Assembly: GCA_025352685.1 (NCBI GenBank)
Contig: JANXSN010000073.1
Location: 49,248-113,247 of the forward strand
Length of the DNA stretch: 64,000 nt
Source of the DNA: Sphingomonadales bacterium
Lineage (GTDB): Bacteria; Pseudomonadota; Alphaproteobacteria; Sphingomonadales; Sphingomonadaceae
Reading direction: 5' to 3'
The notes beneath the pieces are model-generated. The model was not told the DNA's origin. It saw only the letters and a program-made list of their open reading frames with translations, and did no database searches. Below, in pieces: positions 18,208 through 29,822 of this stretch; within the stretch, counting starts at the first letter, position 1, and the number at the start of each line of letters is the position of its first letter. A program made the translations under genes and the position numbers.

Positions 18208-19827
18208 ATGGCGAGGATGCGCATGCGCTTGGGTCGGTTTTCAGTATTTATCCTCTGCATCGGCTTGGTTGTTCTGGGCCTGCAAATGGCCCCGGCCGGC
18301 TTGGCGGGTCGCACGCTGGTGGCAATACCCACCGCGCTTGTCGCACTGGGTATCTGGGATTTGATCCAGTCCAAGCACGCGGTTCTGCGCAATTACCCCG
18401 TCATCGGGCACGTGCGCTGGCTGGTCGAGACGATCCGACCCGAGCTGCGCCAATACCTGCTCGAGGACGAGGACGAGGCCACGCCCTTTTCGCGGGCGCA
18501 GCGATCGCTCGTTTACCGCCGAGCAAAAGGGGTATCATCGGACCATCCTTTCGGGACACTGATCGACGTCTATGCCGGCGATTATGAGTTCATGCAGCAC
18601 TCGACACGTCCGGTCGATCCGCCCGATCCCAAGACCTTGCGCATCTCGATCGGAAACGATCAATGCGACCAGCCCTATTCAGCGAGTATCTTTAACATCT
18701 CCGCGATGAGCTTCGGCTCGCTCTCCGCCAATGCAATCCGCGCCCTCAACAAGGGGGCGGCTATGGGTAATTTCTACCACGACACCGGCGAAGGCAGTAT
18801 CAGCGCGTATCACCGGGAGAATGGCGGCGACATTGTCTGGGAAGTGGCAAGCGGGTATTTTGGGTGTCGCAGCGAGGATGGACATTTCGATCCAGAGCGG
18901 TTCGCCGCGCAGGCGCTGACGCCCCAAGTCAAGATGATCGAGATCAAGCTGAGCCAAGGGGCCAAGCCCGGCCACGGTGGCATCCTTCCGGCAAAGAAAG
19001 TCACGCAGGAGATTGCTGAGACGCGCGGTGTGCCGGCAGGAGTCGATTGCATCTCGCCGTCGCGGCATTCGGCGTTTTCGACGCCACTAGAGATGATGCA
19101 GTTCGTTCAGCAGTTGCGCGCTCTGTCGGGTGGAAAACCGGTAGGTTTCAAGCTTTGTATCGGCCATCCTTGGGAGCTTATGGCGATCGTCAAGGCGATG
19201 CTCGAGACTAATATTGTCGTCGATTTCATCGTCGTTGATGGGGGCGAGGGCGGCACTGGCGCTGCGCCGGTGGAATTCAGCGACCATATCGGCATGCCGA
19301 TGCGTGAGGGACTGTTGCTCGTCAACAATGTGCTCGTCGGGGCTGGTCTGCGCGATCGCATTCGGATCGGCGTGGCCGGAAAGCTGGTCAGCGCGTTCGA
19401 CATCGCCGTTGTGCTTGCGATAGGCGCGGACTGGGCGAACGCTGCACGCGGCTACATGTTTGCGCTGGGGTGCATCCAGTCGATGAACTGCCACACCAAT
19501 CGCTGCCCGACCGGCGTTGCCACGCAGGACACCGGGCGCCAGCGCGCTCTGGTGGTGCCCGACAAGGCCGAACGCGTTCGACAGTTCCATCAACGGACGG
19601 TCGCGGCACTTGCCGACATGTTGGCCGCCGCTGGCCTGTCGCACCCGGACGATCTTGGCCCACATCATTTGTCCCATCGGCTCAGTTCGTTCGAGACCCG
19701 CCAATTCGATCAGGTGCATCATTTCCTTACTGACGCAGAGTTGCTCGGCGATGCCTGCACACTTCCCTACTACCGGGACAACTGGGCGCGGGCGCGCGCG
19801 AACAGTTTTGATGCGGCAGTCATTTAG
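18208..19827 (+). CDS. FMN-binding glutamate synthase family protein, membrane-anchored
   Basis: A 539-residue protein with two N-terminal hydrophobic spans (FSVFILCIGLVVLGLQMAP; LVAIPTALVALGIWDLI) followed by the alpha/beta-barrel FMN/synthase domain of GltB. Key blocks include ISAMSFGSLSANAIRALNKGA, GAKPGHGGILPAKKV, VDGGEGGTGAAP and the cysteine-bearing CHTNRCPTGVATQD that in glutamate synthase binds the 3Fe-4S cluster. No glutaminase domain is present, so it is one of the stand-alone GltB-domain proteins (archaeal-type) whose physiological role is unsettled. Three start codons (18208, 18217, 18223) are possible. Confidence 0.85.
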   Translation: MARMRMRLGRFSVFILCIGLVVLGLQMAPAGLAGRTLVAIPTALVALGIWDLIQSKHAVLRNYPVIGHVRWLVETIRPELRQYLLEDEDEATPFSRAQRSLVYRRAKGVSSDHPFGTLIDVYAGDYEFMQHSTRPVDPPDPKTLRISIGNDQCDQPYSASIFNISAMSFGSLSANAIRALNKGAAMGNFYHDTGEGSISAYHRENGGDIVWEVASGYFGCRSEDGHFDPERFAAQALTPQVKMIEIKLSQGAKPGHGGILPAKKVTQEIAETRGVPAGVDCISPSRHSAFSTPLEMMQFVQQLRALSGGKPVGFKLCIGHPWELMAIVKAMLETNIVVDFIVVDGGEGGTGAAPVEFSDHIGMPMREGLLLVNNVLVGAGLRDRIRIGVAGKLVSAFDIAVVLAIGADWANAARGYMFALGCIQSMNCHTNRCPTGVATQDTGRQRALVVPDKAERVRQFHQRTVAALADMLAAAGLSHPDDLGPHHLSHRLSSFETRQFDQVHHFLTDAELLGDACTLPYYRDNWARARANSFDAAVI

Positions 19828-20370
19828 GATCGGCCGCTGTCGCTTGCTGACAACGTCCAAGGCTCAGCGTCGAATGAGGGCGTAACGGGACAAGCAAGAG
19901 ACAATTTCTTGCATGATTCAAGATGGCTGAACGCAGAGCCTGCCGCGCCTGCAAAACGGTGTCGTATTATGCTGTATCGAACCGGTCGAAATCATTCCGG
20001 GTCGTGGAAATGCCACCGAGCATGAATTACCTTTTTCCTTGGGTGTAAAGGGCATGATCAACCCGGTGCAAATTCTACTAACTTTGGGGCGGGCACATGT
20101 GAGCCCGAAAGAAATCACGTCCCGCCGAGGCCACCTTGCGCCCGGTTCATGCGGTGAAGCACGAGGCAAGCGGCCGGCATTGGCGAGTGCGCAATGCCTG
20201 AAATCTTGTCAGCCAGCTCAGTTGGAGGTGCCAGTCGAACGGGCTGGCGAAGACAAACGAGATTTTTGCAATCCTCATCCGCCTCGATTGTGAATGATAT
20301 GTCTGGCGCTGCCTACCAACAGCGCTCGCACCTCGCCCCAAAAGTCTGTCAGCACCCTCGCTAGGCTCGC
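19828..20370. other. Gene-poor spacer
   Basis: About 540 bases between two genes that converge on it. All frames are short and lack coding character. A GC-rich imperfect stem (GGCGGG ... CCCGCC, about 20088-20132) is the only structure noted, with no U-run. It may be decayed sequence. Confidence 0.45.
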
Positions 20371-22497
<2,127 letters not shown>

Positions 22498-23068
22498 TGA
22501 AAATCTCTATGCTTTTCAGGCCGGAATAGGCGATTAGGGAGCTATCGGGTTTGCACTTCACTGACAAGTGGAGGCTCGGCGCCGTTGGGTGACTTGCTTG
22601 CAACAGATCTCGCCGACCAGCTGTAGTTCGCGTCTGTTTCTCCCAAACGCGCATCGTGTCTTGACGGGGTCGGGTACCTCACGATTGTTCGTCTTGAGTA
22701 GACTAGCTTGATGGGGTGTCGGCCCTCAATGTGGCGGCACGAATACGCAACCGCGACTATGATACCGTGGGCGTATGACACGTGTCCATTCGACCCGAAG
22801 GTAGCGCTTCGGAAGCGTAGCGTTGATCCCGTGATCGGGCTCTTGATCGTGGACCCCGAGCCGCGCGACCCCCGTGTTCCGATGCTGGCTATGTTCGGCC
22901 GCATTGATGATGTCCGCACACGAAACCGCTGAACAAGCGGTCGAGGCTCATCGTGCCGTCGGCGCGCGCACTCTGGTCCACCCTGAAGAAAAGCTCGATT
23001 ACCCGATCGGTACCGGCTTGCCTCTTCGCCATGATGCCCTGGCACGAGATCTGGTTGGAAGCACGGGC
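22498..23068. other. Gene-poor spacer beside tRNA-Gln
   Basis: About 570 bases between the start of the prolyl oligopeptidase and the 3' end of tRNA-Gln. The minus-strand ORF at 22542-23045 has no ribosome-binding site and an R/S-rich translation typical of shadow frames. No duplicate of the tRNA 3' end was found, so an integration scar is not supported. Confidence 0.45.
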
Positions 23069-23142
23069 TGGATGCCCCGCGAGGATTCGAACCTCGATAA
23101 ACGGTATCAGAAACCGTTGTCTTACCATTAGACGACAGGGCA
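23069..23142 (-). tRNA. tRNA-Gln (anticodon CTG)
   Basis: Folds as a complete cloverleaf on the minus strand: acceptor stem TGCCCTG/CGGGGCA, anticodon stem ACGGT/ACCGT closing loop TTCTGAT with anticodon CTG, T arm CGAGG-TTCGAAT-CCTCG, and an encoded CCA 3' end. The weak first pair U1-A72 is the classic identity element of glutamine tRNAs, which agrees with the anticodon that reads CAG codons. Confidence 0.95.
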
Positions 23143-23283
23143 GCGCCGAGGGGCGGTTAGGCCAAGATTAGCCGCCAAGTCAACGGATCAAAGGCTGTAG
23201 TTGCCGCCGCTCGCCCACGCAGTTACACCTGTGCCCAAGTTCTGCGGGCCTATCCGTCCGCAGCGAATGGGCAGATAGTTGCA

Positions 23284-24285
23284 ATGGCCGACCACGACGG
23301 TCCCAGTGCCCCGCCGCAGGGGCGTGCTCGCCAAGGGCAGCCGAGGCGCACCTATGCCGCGCTCGATCTTGGCACGAACAACTGCCGCCTGTTAATCGCG
23401 CGACCCAGTGACGACGGCTTCGTTATCGTCGATGCCTTTTCGCGGATCGTCCGCCTGGGTGAAGGATTGACAGCGTCGGGGCGACTGAGCGACGCCGCCA
23501 TCGAACGGGCTCTTTCGGCGCTCTCAATCTGCGCGGATAAACTGGTGCGACGTGGCGTGCACCTCTCGCGCGCTGTTGCGACCGAGGCCTGTCGTCGTGC
23601 CGAAAACGGTCATGAGTTTGTGGACCGCGTGTACCGCGAAACCGGCATCGCGCTCGACATTATCGATCCGGGCGAAGAAGCGCGGCTTGCGGTCGCGGGC
23701 TGCCATGCATTGCTCGAGCCTGGCGAAGGACCGGCGTTGATTTTTGATATCGGCGGGGGCTCGACCGAATTGGTCGAATTGCTTCCGGGTGCCGGTCCCC
23801 CGCAGATCGCTGACTGGATCAGCATTCCCTGGGGTGTCGTATCGCTTGCCGAAAGCGAGCCGCAGGCTCTTTCGACCCGTGAGGGCCGCATCGAGGCCTA
23901 TGGCCGCATGCGCGCCCGCGTTGCCGAAGCACTGGGGACAGTGCAACTTCCGACCGACGGTGATTTGCGTCTGCTCGGGACGAGCGGCACCGTGACGACG
24001 CTGGCAAGCGTATTCCTAAAACTGCCGAGCTACGAACGACGTGCAGTTGATGGGCTGCTGGTCCCGGTCGAGGCGATGCGAACGATCAGCCGGGACCTGG
24101 CCGCGATGTCGATGCAGGAACGCGCGCAGGTGCCTTGTATTGGTGGCGAACGCGCCGACCTGGTGGTCGCTGGCTGCGCCATTCTCGAAGCGATCCTCGA
24201 CCTGTGGCCTGCGGCGCGCGTCGGGGTTGCCGACCGGGGCATCCGAGAAGGCATTCTACGCTCATTGATGGGGCAGCAGCGATGA
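23284..24285 (+). CDS. Ppx/GppA family phosphatase
   Basis: Exopolyphosphatase / guanosine pentaphosphate phosphatase family protein of the actin-like ATPase fold, 333 residues. Phosphate-binding loops are AALDLGTNNCRLLIA (residues 24-38) and FDIGGGSTELVEL, with catalytic glutamates in RVVATEACRRAENG-type segment (AVATEACRRAENGHEF) and the GTSGTVTTLASVFL block. It is the short form without the C-terminal HD domain, so it may be more Ppx1-like. The start is the ATG at 23284. The stop overlaps rlmE (ATGA), a pairing common in sphingomonads. Confidence 0.9.
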   Translation: MADHDGPSAPPQGRARQGQPRRTYAALDLGTNNCRLLIARPSDDGFVIVDAFSRIVRLGEGLTASGRLSDAAIERALSALSICADKLVRRGVHLSRAVATEACRRAENGHEFVDRVYRETGIALDIIDPGEEARLAVAGCHALLEPGEGPALIFDIGGGSTELVELLPGAGPPQIADWISIPWGVVSLAESEPQALSTREGRIEAYGRMRARVAEALGTVQLPTDGDLRLLGTSGTVTTLASVFLKLPSYERRAVDGLLVPVEAMRTISRDLAAMSMQERAQVPCIGGERADLVVAGCAILEAILDLWPAARVGVADRGIREGILRSLMGQQR

Positions 24286-24971
24286 GCAGGGGCGGATCCG
24301 GTGGACGCACGCGGGTCAAAACTTCTCGCGGACGGACCGCGCAATCGAACCGCTGGCTCGAGCGCCAGCTGAACGATCCCTATGTGAAGCGTGCCCATGC
24401 CGAGGGTTATCGAAGCCGTTCAGCGTACAAGCTGATCGAACTGGACGAGCGGTTTGGTTTGCTCAAGGGCGCGCGCGCCATTCTTGACCTGGGCGTTGCA
24501 CCGGGCGGTTGGGCGCAGGTCGTGCGCAAGCAAGCACCCAAGGCGCGCATCGTGGGAATCGATCTGTTGCCTGTCGACCCCATCGAAGGTGTCGACCTGC
24601 TCCAGATGGATTTCATGCTCGACGCAGCGCCCGATTTCCTGATGGACGCGCTCGGGATGGCGCCCGATCTGGTGCTGTCGGACATGGCCGCAAACACGAC
24701 TGGCCATACGCCCACCGATGCATTGCGCACGATGGGCCTAGTCGAGGCTGCGACCGAATTTGCGGTTCAGGTCCTTCGACCTGGTGGTGCATTCGTGGCC
24801 AAGGTCTTCGCTGGCGGAGCCGACAGCACGCTCGTTGCCGAGCTCAAACGTAATTTCACCCATGTCAAACACGCCAAGCCGCCCGCAAGCCGCAAGGATT
24901 CATCCGAATGGTACGTGATTGCACAGGGATTCAAGGGGCACCACGAGCCCGATCGCGACCCCTCAGCGTGA
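24282..24971 (+). CDS. rlmE: 23S rRNA (uridine2552-2'-O)-methyltransferase
   Basis: FtsJ/RrmJ-type methylase acting on U2552 in the A loop of 23S rRNA within the 50S subunit. The 229-residue protein has the catalytic tetrad K-D-K-E: K in RSRSAYKLIELDERF, D in DLVLSDMAANTTGH, K in FVAKVFAGG and E in SSEWYVIAQGF; SAM motif I is ILDLGVAPGGWAQV. The start is the ATG within the ppx/gppA stop (24282), not the track's 24135. The 3' end overlaps the convergent M23 gene by 9 nt. Confidence 0.95.
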   Translation: MSRGGSGGRTRVKTSRGRTAQSNRWLERQLNDPYVKRAHAEGYRSRSAYKLIELDERFGLLKGARAILDLGVAPGGWAQVVRKQAPKARIVGIDLLPVDPIEGVDLLQMDFMLDAAPDFLMDALGMAPDLVLSDMAANTTGHTPTDALRTMGLVEAATEFAVQVLRPGGAFVAKVFAGGADSTLVAELKRNFTHVKHAKPPASRKDSSEWYVIAQGFKGHHEPDRDPSA

Positions 24972-26459
24972 CGCGATGCGCGTCTTGGCTGGCCGGAACG
25001 TTGCCATCGCATTCAACCGGGCGTTGAACGCCGCCAAAGCGGCTCCGGTCAGCAGGGGCGTCGAAGCAAAGCTGACGCTTGATGAATTAACCGGAACGCC
25101 GCCGCGATACACTTCGAAATGGAGATGGGGACCGGTCGACAGTCCGGTCGAGCCGACATAGCCAATGATCTGCCCCTGGTTAACGCGTGTGCCGGGCGCG
25201 ACTGCCATGCGGCTCATATGGGCGTAGCCGGTGCCAAGGCCGCCTCCGTGGCTCAACTTTATCATGTTGCCGTGTCCGCCGTGCCAGCCCGCAAAATTCA
25301 CGACGCCATCGCTGACGGCACGTATCGGCGTACCGTAGGCGGCCCCATAGTCGGTGCCCTGATGCATCCGTGAATAGCCCAGCAACGGGTGGAGTCGCCA
25401 GCCAAAGCCGCTGGTCTTGTGCGCACCCGCAACGGGCATGGCAAAGCCCCCCCGCGATTGTCCGACACCCACCGAATCGAACCAGCTGGATCGACCGTCG
25501 ATGGCCCAGGGTATCATGCGCGTCGCACGGTTGCCGCGTTCGAGACCGATATAGAGCAATTTGCCGTACTCGACTTCGCCGGTTGCAGCACGTTGCTGTT
25601 CAACGACCATCGAAAAACGATCGCTTGCCTCGATATTGTCCATCGATACCTTGGGGGCGAGTGCGCGAATAAAAGTCTGGATCGCGCTGGGTGGTGCACC
25701 AGCGGCACGCGCCGCAACGTAAAGCCCGTTGCCGACAACCCCATCGATTCGAAGCGGCGTCCGATCGATGGCAATCGGTTCAAGGTGCATTGCGAGTTCC
25801 GCACCTCGGCGTTCGAAATGAACGCGCATATCGAACCGCGCGCGTAGCGACAGCGATTGCAGCGGCCGAGGTTCGAACTTGTTCGCCCGGCGGCCGAGTG
25901 CGATGCCCAGCGCCGTACCGGGCGCAATCGCGTCGGGATCGACAATATCTTTCAGCATCACGGCGACCCGAGATGCCTCGCTACCGCCGACACCGGCACG
26001 TTGCAGTGCTCGAGCGAGACTGTCGCCCTCGCCCAATGTGGCCGTGAGGTCGATCTGCGGTCGTTCGGGCGTATCGGTCAGCGGCTGGACCGCATCGGTC
26101 GCGGCCATGCGGCGACCGCTGTCGGCACCCCACGCAAGCGGTGCGATGCCTTGTGCGCGGCTTTCCTCCCAGGCAGAAGCAGTCAACGGCGTGGCGTCGC
26201 GGTCCGGAATCGTTCGAAAACCCGGGGCAAGTGCGATGGTAAGCCCGCAAAGCGCGAGGCAACTCGCCAACCCGCGCCACCAGATCTTGCTGCCGATGTC
26301 CACGCCGAGGTCGGGCAGCATGTCGATACTGAACCGGGTCGCGTTCGACTTGGGAAGTCCAGAGCGACCGAAAGGGATGCGGACATCGGGAATCGAACGG
26401 TCGAGTGAGATAATTGCCGCGCCTGCGCCGCCAAACCCCAAATCGCTTTGTTGAAACAA
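24963..26459 (-). CDS. M23 family metallopeptidase (LytM/gametolysin type)
   Basis: A 498-residue peptidoglycan endopeptidase-like protein. One transmembrane segment (WWRGLASCLALCGLTIALAPGF, about 60-81) anchors it to the inner membrane; the middle contains an OapA/LysM-like segment (LGEGDSLARALQRAGV); the C-terminal lobe is the LytM domain with HQGTDYGAAYGTPI (zinc H and D), YAHMSRM and GPHLHFEV (zinc HxH). All zinc ligands are present, so it could be active; it may otherwise act as an amidase activator. The start is a TTG at 26459 after GGGCGGGGCTGGG; initiation there is uncertain. Confidence 0.88.
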   Translation of the reverse strand: MFQQSDLGFGGAGAAIISLDRSIPDVRIPFGRSGLPKSNATRFSIDMLPDLGVDIGSKIWWRGLASCLALCGLTIALAPGFRTIPDRDATPLTASAWEESRAQGIAPLAWGADSGRRMAATDAVQPLTDTPERPQIDLTATLGEGDSLARALQRAGVGGSEASRVAVMLKDIVDPDAIAPGTALGIALGRRANKFEPRPLQSLSLRARFDMRVHFERRGAELAMHLEPIAIDRTPLRIDGVVGNGLYVAARAAGAPPSAIQTFIRALAPKVSMDNIEASDRFSMVVEQQRAATGEVEYGKLLYIGLERGNRATRMIPWAIDGRSSWFDSVGVGQSRGGFAMPVAGAHKTSGFGWRLHPLLGYSRMHQGTDYGAAYGTPIRAVSDGVVNFAGWHGGHGNMIKLSHGGGLGTGYAHMSRMAVAPGTRVNQGQIIGYVGSTGLSTGPHLHFEVYRGGVPVNSSSVSFASTPLLTGAALAAFNARLNAMATFRPAKTRIASR

Positions 26460-26678
26460 CCCAGCCCCGCCCTGCTCAAAAGGATAACCGCCCGATCGTT
26501 CTAACTCGACCGCCCCGGAGACGACCGTTGTGGACCGACAGGGTTAAAGTCAAACTAACTCGTGCTCAGGTACCGGGCAGTTGCGGCGAACGGAGAGCTT
26601 TGGACGGCGGGTGGTCCACAGCATCCGGAACATATTTCCAGTGTTGCGTCGAGGCTGTTCCCATACGATGTACAGTCA

Positions 26679-29147
26679 ATGTCGCAGCCGCGTGCCTCAG
26701 TGACCGCTGTCCTCGGTCCCACGAACACCGGCAAGACACATCTCGCCATCGAGCGGATGTGCGCGCATTCGTCCGGGATGATAGGGTTTCCGCTGCGGCT
26801 GTTGGCGCGGGAAGTCTACGATCGCGTGGTGGCACAAAAAGGGGACAAGGAGGTCGGCCTGCTGACGGGAGAAGAGAAAATCCTGCCGCCTGGCGCGCGC
26901 TGGTTGCTGTGCACCGCGGAATCGATGCCTGTCGACCGCGACGTCGCTTTCGCCGCGCTTGACGAGGCTCAATTGGGTGCCGATCCAGAGCGGGGTCATG
27001 TTTTTACCGACCGGTTACTGCGTGTTCGGGGGCGGGAGGAGACGATGATACTGGGGTCGGCGGCGCTAGCCCCGATGGTGCGTTCGTTGGTTCCAGAGGC
27101 GGAGATAATCCGCCGCCCGCGATTTTCTACTCTCAGTTACGCGGGCGCAAAACGATTATCACAAATCCCAAAACGCAGCGCCATTGTCGCCTTCAGCGCG
27201 GAAGAGGTCTACGCTGTCGCCGAAATGCTGCGCCGGACCCGCGGCGGTGCGGCGGTGGTCATGGGCGCGCTCAGTCCCCGCACGAGGAACGCCCAGGTCG
27301 CGATGTATCAGGCCGGCGACGTCGACTATCTGGTTGCCACCGACGCCATCGGAATGGGGCTGAATATGGATATCGGCCATGTCGCCTTCGCAAGCCTTAC
27401 AAAGTTCGACGGCAATCGCCAGCGTCGCCTGACGGTTGCCGAAATGGCTCAGATCGCCGGGCGGGCTGGACGCCATCAGCGCGATGGTACGTTCGGCTCG
27501 CTCGGCTCTGCGATCGGCCCATCGGCGTTTCGGCCCGGAGAAATCGAGGCGATCGAGGAGCATCGCTTCCCGACGCTTGAACACCTCTATTGGCGAGAGG
27601 GCGCGCCCGACATATCGTCGCTCGACGCGCTTATCGACAGTCTGGAAACCCCGCCACATCTCGAAAAACTTCGTACGGCCCCGCAATCTGTCGATCTGGC
27701 GGTTCTCAAGCGATTGGCCGAGGACCCCGAGGTGCGCGGGCGGGCGAAGGGACAGATGGTCGCGCGGCTTTGGGCTGCCTGCGGCGTTCCAGATTTCCGC
27801 AAGGTCGGGGCTGATCACCATGCCCGCCTCGTGGCACGGTTGTTCCGACATCTGAGCGAGGGACAGGGCCACGTCCCCGTCGCGTGGTTTGCCGAAGAAT
27901 TGCAGCGGCTTGACCGCAGCGACGGCGATGTCGAGACATTGGGTGGACGCATCGCGGGCGTGCGGACCTGGGCTTATATCGCCCATCGCTCGGACTGGCT
28001 GACCGACCCTGCACATTGGGCTGCGCGCACCGAAGCAGTCGAGCAGCGCCTCTCCGACGCGCTTCACGCGCGTCTGATCGAACGCTTCGTCGACCGCCGA
28101 ACCTCGGTGCTCATGCGGCAGGTGGGCCGAGATCTGGGGTTGCTTGACGTGAATGTGGGCAGCGACCGTCAGGTAACTGTGGAGAACGAAGTCATCGGTC
28201 GCCTCGACGGTTTTCGCTTTGCCGTCGATCCGACTGCGCGCGGCCTGGATCGCAAGCGCCTGGTTGCCGCTGCAGAACGCCACCTCGTCGCCGAGCGCGC
28301 ACGACGTGCAGCTGCGTTAAGCGCTGCGCCTGCCGACGCCTTTCGCGTCGATGGCAGCCGTAGTCCGCCTGTCCTCCAATGGGTCGATCACGACATCGCC
28401 ACCCTTACTCCAAGCCGTGCCCTGACGCCCAACATCCGCCTCGACCGTACTCTCGATGCCCTCGATGCGGGGGACAGAGCAAGGATCTCGGTGCGGCTTG
28501 CAACGTGGCTCGATGCTCAGCTCGCTCGGTACCTCGGTCCGCTGCGCGACATGGAAGCGGCTCGCGCTTCTCCGAAAACGCCTGCGTCCACCCGTGCCAT
28601 CCTTGCACCGCTCATCGCAGGCGGCGGCATTGTGCCGCGTGCAGACATCGAAGGCGCACTTTGCGGGCTTGGCGGCGATCTGCGCCGCGCGCTGACCCGG
28701 TCCGGTCTGACAATCGGAACGCTGGATGTTTATGATGCGCGCTTGCTCAAACCGGGCGCACTCTTCTGGGCGAATGCGCTCGATGCGGTTCGGGCCGGTG
28801 CTCCGGTGGCCGACACGCTGAAGCCAGGGGCCACGACTGGTAAGGGTGTGGTCGCGCGCGGGTATCGCAGTTTTGGTGACACGCTCGTGCGGCTCGACCT
28901 CGTCGAACGGATCGCGCGGGCGACGCATGACCTGCGCACCGCGCGTAACGCCTTTGTTCCCGATGCAACCTTGGCAACCTCTTTCGGGATCGACGGTGTC
29001 ACTTTCGCCGCGATCTTGACCGCGCTCGGCTTCCGACCGGGCAATGACGGGCATTGGTTATGGGCTACTCGACCCAGAGCTCCGCGCGCTGCAAGGCCGA
29101 ACAAACCAAACGCCTTTGCCGCGCTGGAGGCGCTGCGCCTTGGCTGA
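26679..29147 (+). CDS. Suv3-like DEAD/DExH RNA helicase
   Basis: An 822-residue helicase similar to the mitochondrial degradosome helicase Suv3, a form common in Alphaproteobacteria. Walker A is LGPTNTGKTHLAIERM (about 12-27), DExH box is ALDEAQLGAD, motif VI is QIAGRAGRHQRDGTFG. The C-terminal half is alanine/arginine-rich and less conserved. It probably unwinds structured RNA for turnover. I start at the ATG at 26679 (MSQPRASVTAVLG) although its Shine-Dalgarno is poor; the track start at 26562 is a GTG with no better signal. Confidence 0.9.
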   Translation: MSQPRASVTAVLGPTNTGKTHLAIERMCAHSSGMIGFPLRLLAREVYDRVVAQKGDKEVGLLTGEEKILPPGARWLLCTAESMPVDRDVAFAALDEAQLGADPERGHVFTDRLLRVRGREETMILGSAALAPMVRSLVPEAEIIRRPRFSTLSYAGAKRLSQIPKRSAIVAFSAEEVYAVAEMLRRTRGGAAVVMGALSPRTRNAQVAMYQAGDVDYLVATDAIGMGLNMDIGHVAFASLTKFDGNRQRRLTVAEMAQIAGRAGRHQRDGTFGSLGSAIGPSAFRPGEIEAIEEHRFPTLEHLYWREGAPDISSLDALIDSLETPPHLEKLRTAPQSVDLAVLKRLAEDPEVRGRAKGQMVARLWAACGVPDFRKVGADHHARLVARLFRHLSEGQGHVPVAWFAEELQRLDRSDGDVETLGGRIAGVRTWAYIAHRSDWLTDPAHWAARTEAVEQRLSDALHARLIERFVDRRTSVLMRQVGRDLGLLDVNVGSDRQVTVENEVIGRLDGFRFAVDPTARGLDRKRLVAAAERHLVAERARRAAALSAAPADAFRVDGSRSPPVLQWVDHDIATLTPSRALTPNIRLDRTLDALDAGDRARISVRLATWLDAQLARYLGPLRDMEAARASPKTPASTRAILAPLIAGGGIVPRADIEGALCGLGGDLRRALTRSGLTIGTLDVYDARLLKPGALFWANALDAVRAGAPVADTLKPGATTGKGVVARGYRSFGDTLVRLDLVERIARATHDLRTARNAFVPDATLATSFGIDGVTFAAILTALGFRPGNDGHWLWATRPRAPRAARPNKPNAFAALEALRLG

Positions 29148-29166
29148 GAGCGACGGCGGCGCAGAG

Positions 29167-29449
29167 ATGCGGCTGGCGCTTCCTGTGGTTCGCGCGCCTG
29201 TCTGCCTCGCGCAACTTTGCCCAGAGGTTGGCCGAAAGCGGCCATCTGCGCATCGATACACGTCCGGTGATCAAGCCGGCGACGACAGTGCGCGTGGGCA
29301 ACGTCCTGACACTTGCCACCCACAGCGGAGATATTCGTGTTGTTCGAATCGAAGCGCTGCCGAGACGACGCGGGCCGCCGACCGAGGCGCAGACCTTCTA
29401 TACAGATGTGCCCATGCGGAAGATTGACGGCACGACCGAGCAAAACTAA
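29167..29449 (+). pseudogene. S4-domain RNA-binding protein (Hsp15-like), apparent 2-nt frameshift
   Basis: The frame ending at 29449 encodes an S4 domain: [62 protein letters not shown]. The expected family start is M-R-L-D-R-F/W-L-WFARL. The DNA reads ATG CGG CTG G then CGC TTC CTG TGG, so an ATG at 29167 in the right place is two bases out of frame with the body. Restoring two bases after CTGG gives MRLDRFLWFARL exactly. Without that, the frame opens only inside the helicase gene (ATG 29060) with a non-homologous extension. I therefore call it frameshifted, by mutation or by sequence error. It would bind rRNA/stalled 50S like Hsp15. Confidence 0.72.
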
Positions 29450-29483
29450 CGCAAGGGGCAATTTCAACGGAGCACCGACCGCA

Positions 29484-29822
29484 ATGACCTATGTCGTCAC
29501 CGACGCCTGTATCAAGTGCAAATACATGGACTGCGTCGAAGTGTGCCCGGTCGATTGTTTCTACGAGGGCGAGAATATGCTCGTCATCAACCCCAGCGAG
29601 TGCATCGATTGCGGCGTCTGTGAACCGGAGTGCCCTGCGGAGGCGATCTTGCCCGATACGGAGAACGGCCTTGAAAAATGGCTCGAGCTCAACACCACTT
29701 TCTCGGCGCAGTGGCCCAACATCACACGGAGCCGCGAGGCCCCAGCCGACGCCGACGAGTATAAGGGCGTCGAGGGCAAATTCGACAAATTCTTCTCGGC
29801 CGAACCTGGTCAGGGCGACTGA
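29484..29822 (+). CDS. fdxA: Seven-iron ferredoxin FdxA
   Basis: A 112-residue bacterial ferredoxin with one 3Fe-4S and one 4Fe-4S cluster. Cluster-binding cysteines are in [18 protein letters not shown] and [16 protein letters not shown]; the long C-terminal extension ([22 protein letters not shown]) is typical of the FdxA family. The start is the ATG at 29484 ([12 protein letters not shown]); the track extension is spurious. It is a small cytoplasmic electron carrier, partner unknown. It follows the S4 gene and precedes carD, an arrangement often seen in sphingomonads. Confidence 0.95.
   Translation: MTYVVTDACIKCKYMDCVEVCPVDCFYEGENMLVINPSECIDCGVCEPECPAEAILPDTENGLEKWLELNTTFSAQWPNITRSREAPADADEYKGVEGKFDKFFSAEPGQGD

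Noticed and set aside
20080-20140. Stem GGCGGG...CCCGCC as a riboswitch or terminator
   Set aside because: Imperfect stem, no U-run, and the flanking genes converge so no leader is expected there.
22498-23142. Integration site at the tRNA-Gln 3' end
   Set aside because: The flanking spacer has no integrase or direct repeat of the tRNA end.
27159-28283. 374-residue minus-strand ORF inside the RNA helicase
   Set aside because: Shadow frame; the plus-strand helicase motifs are unambiguous.
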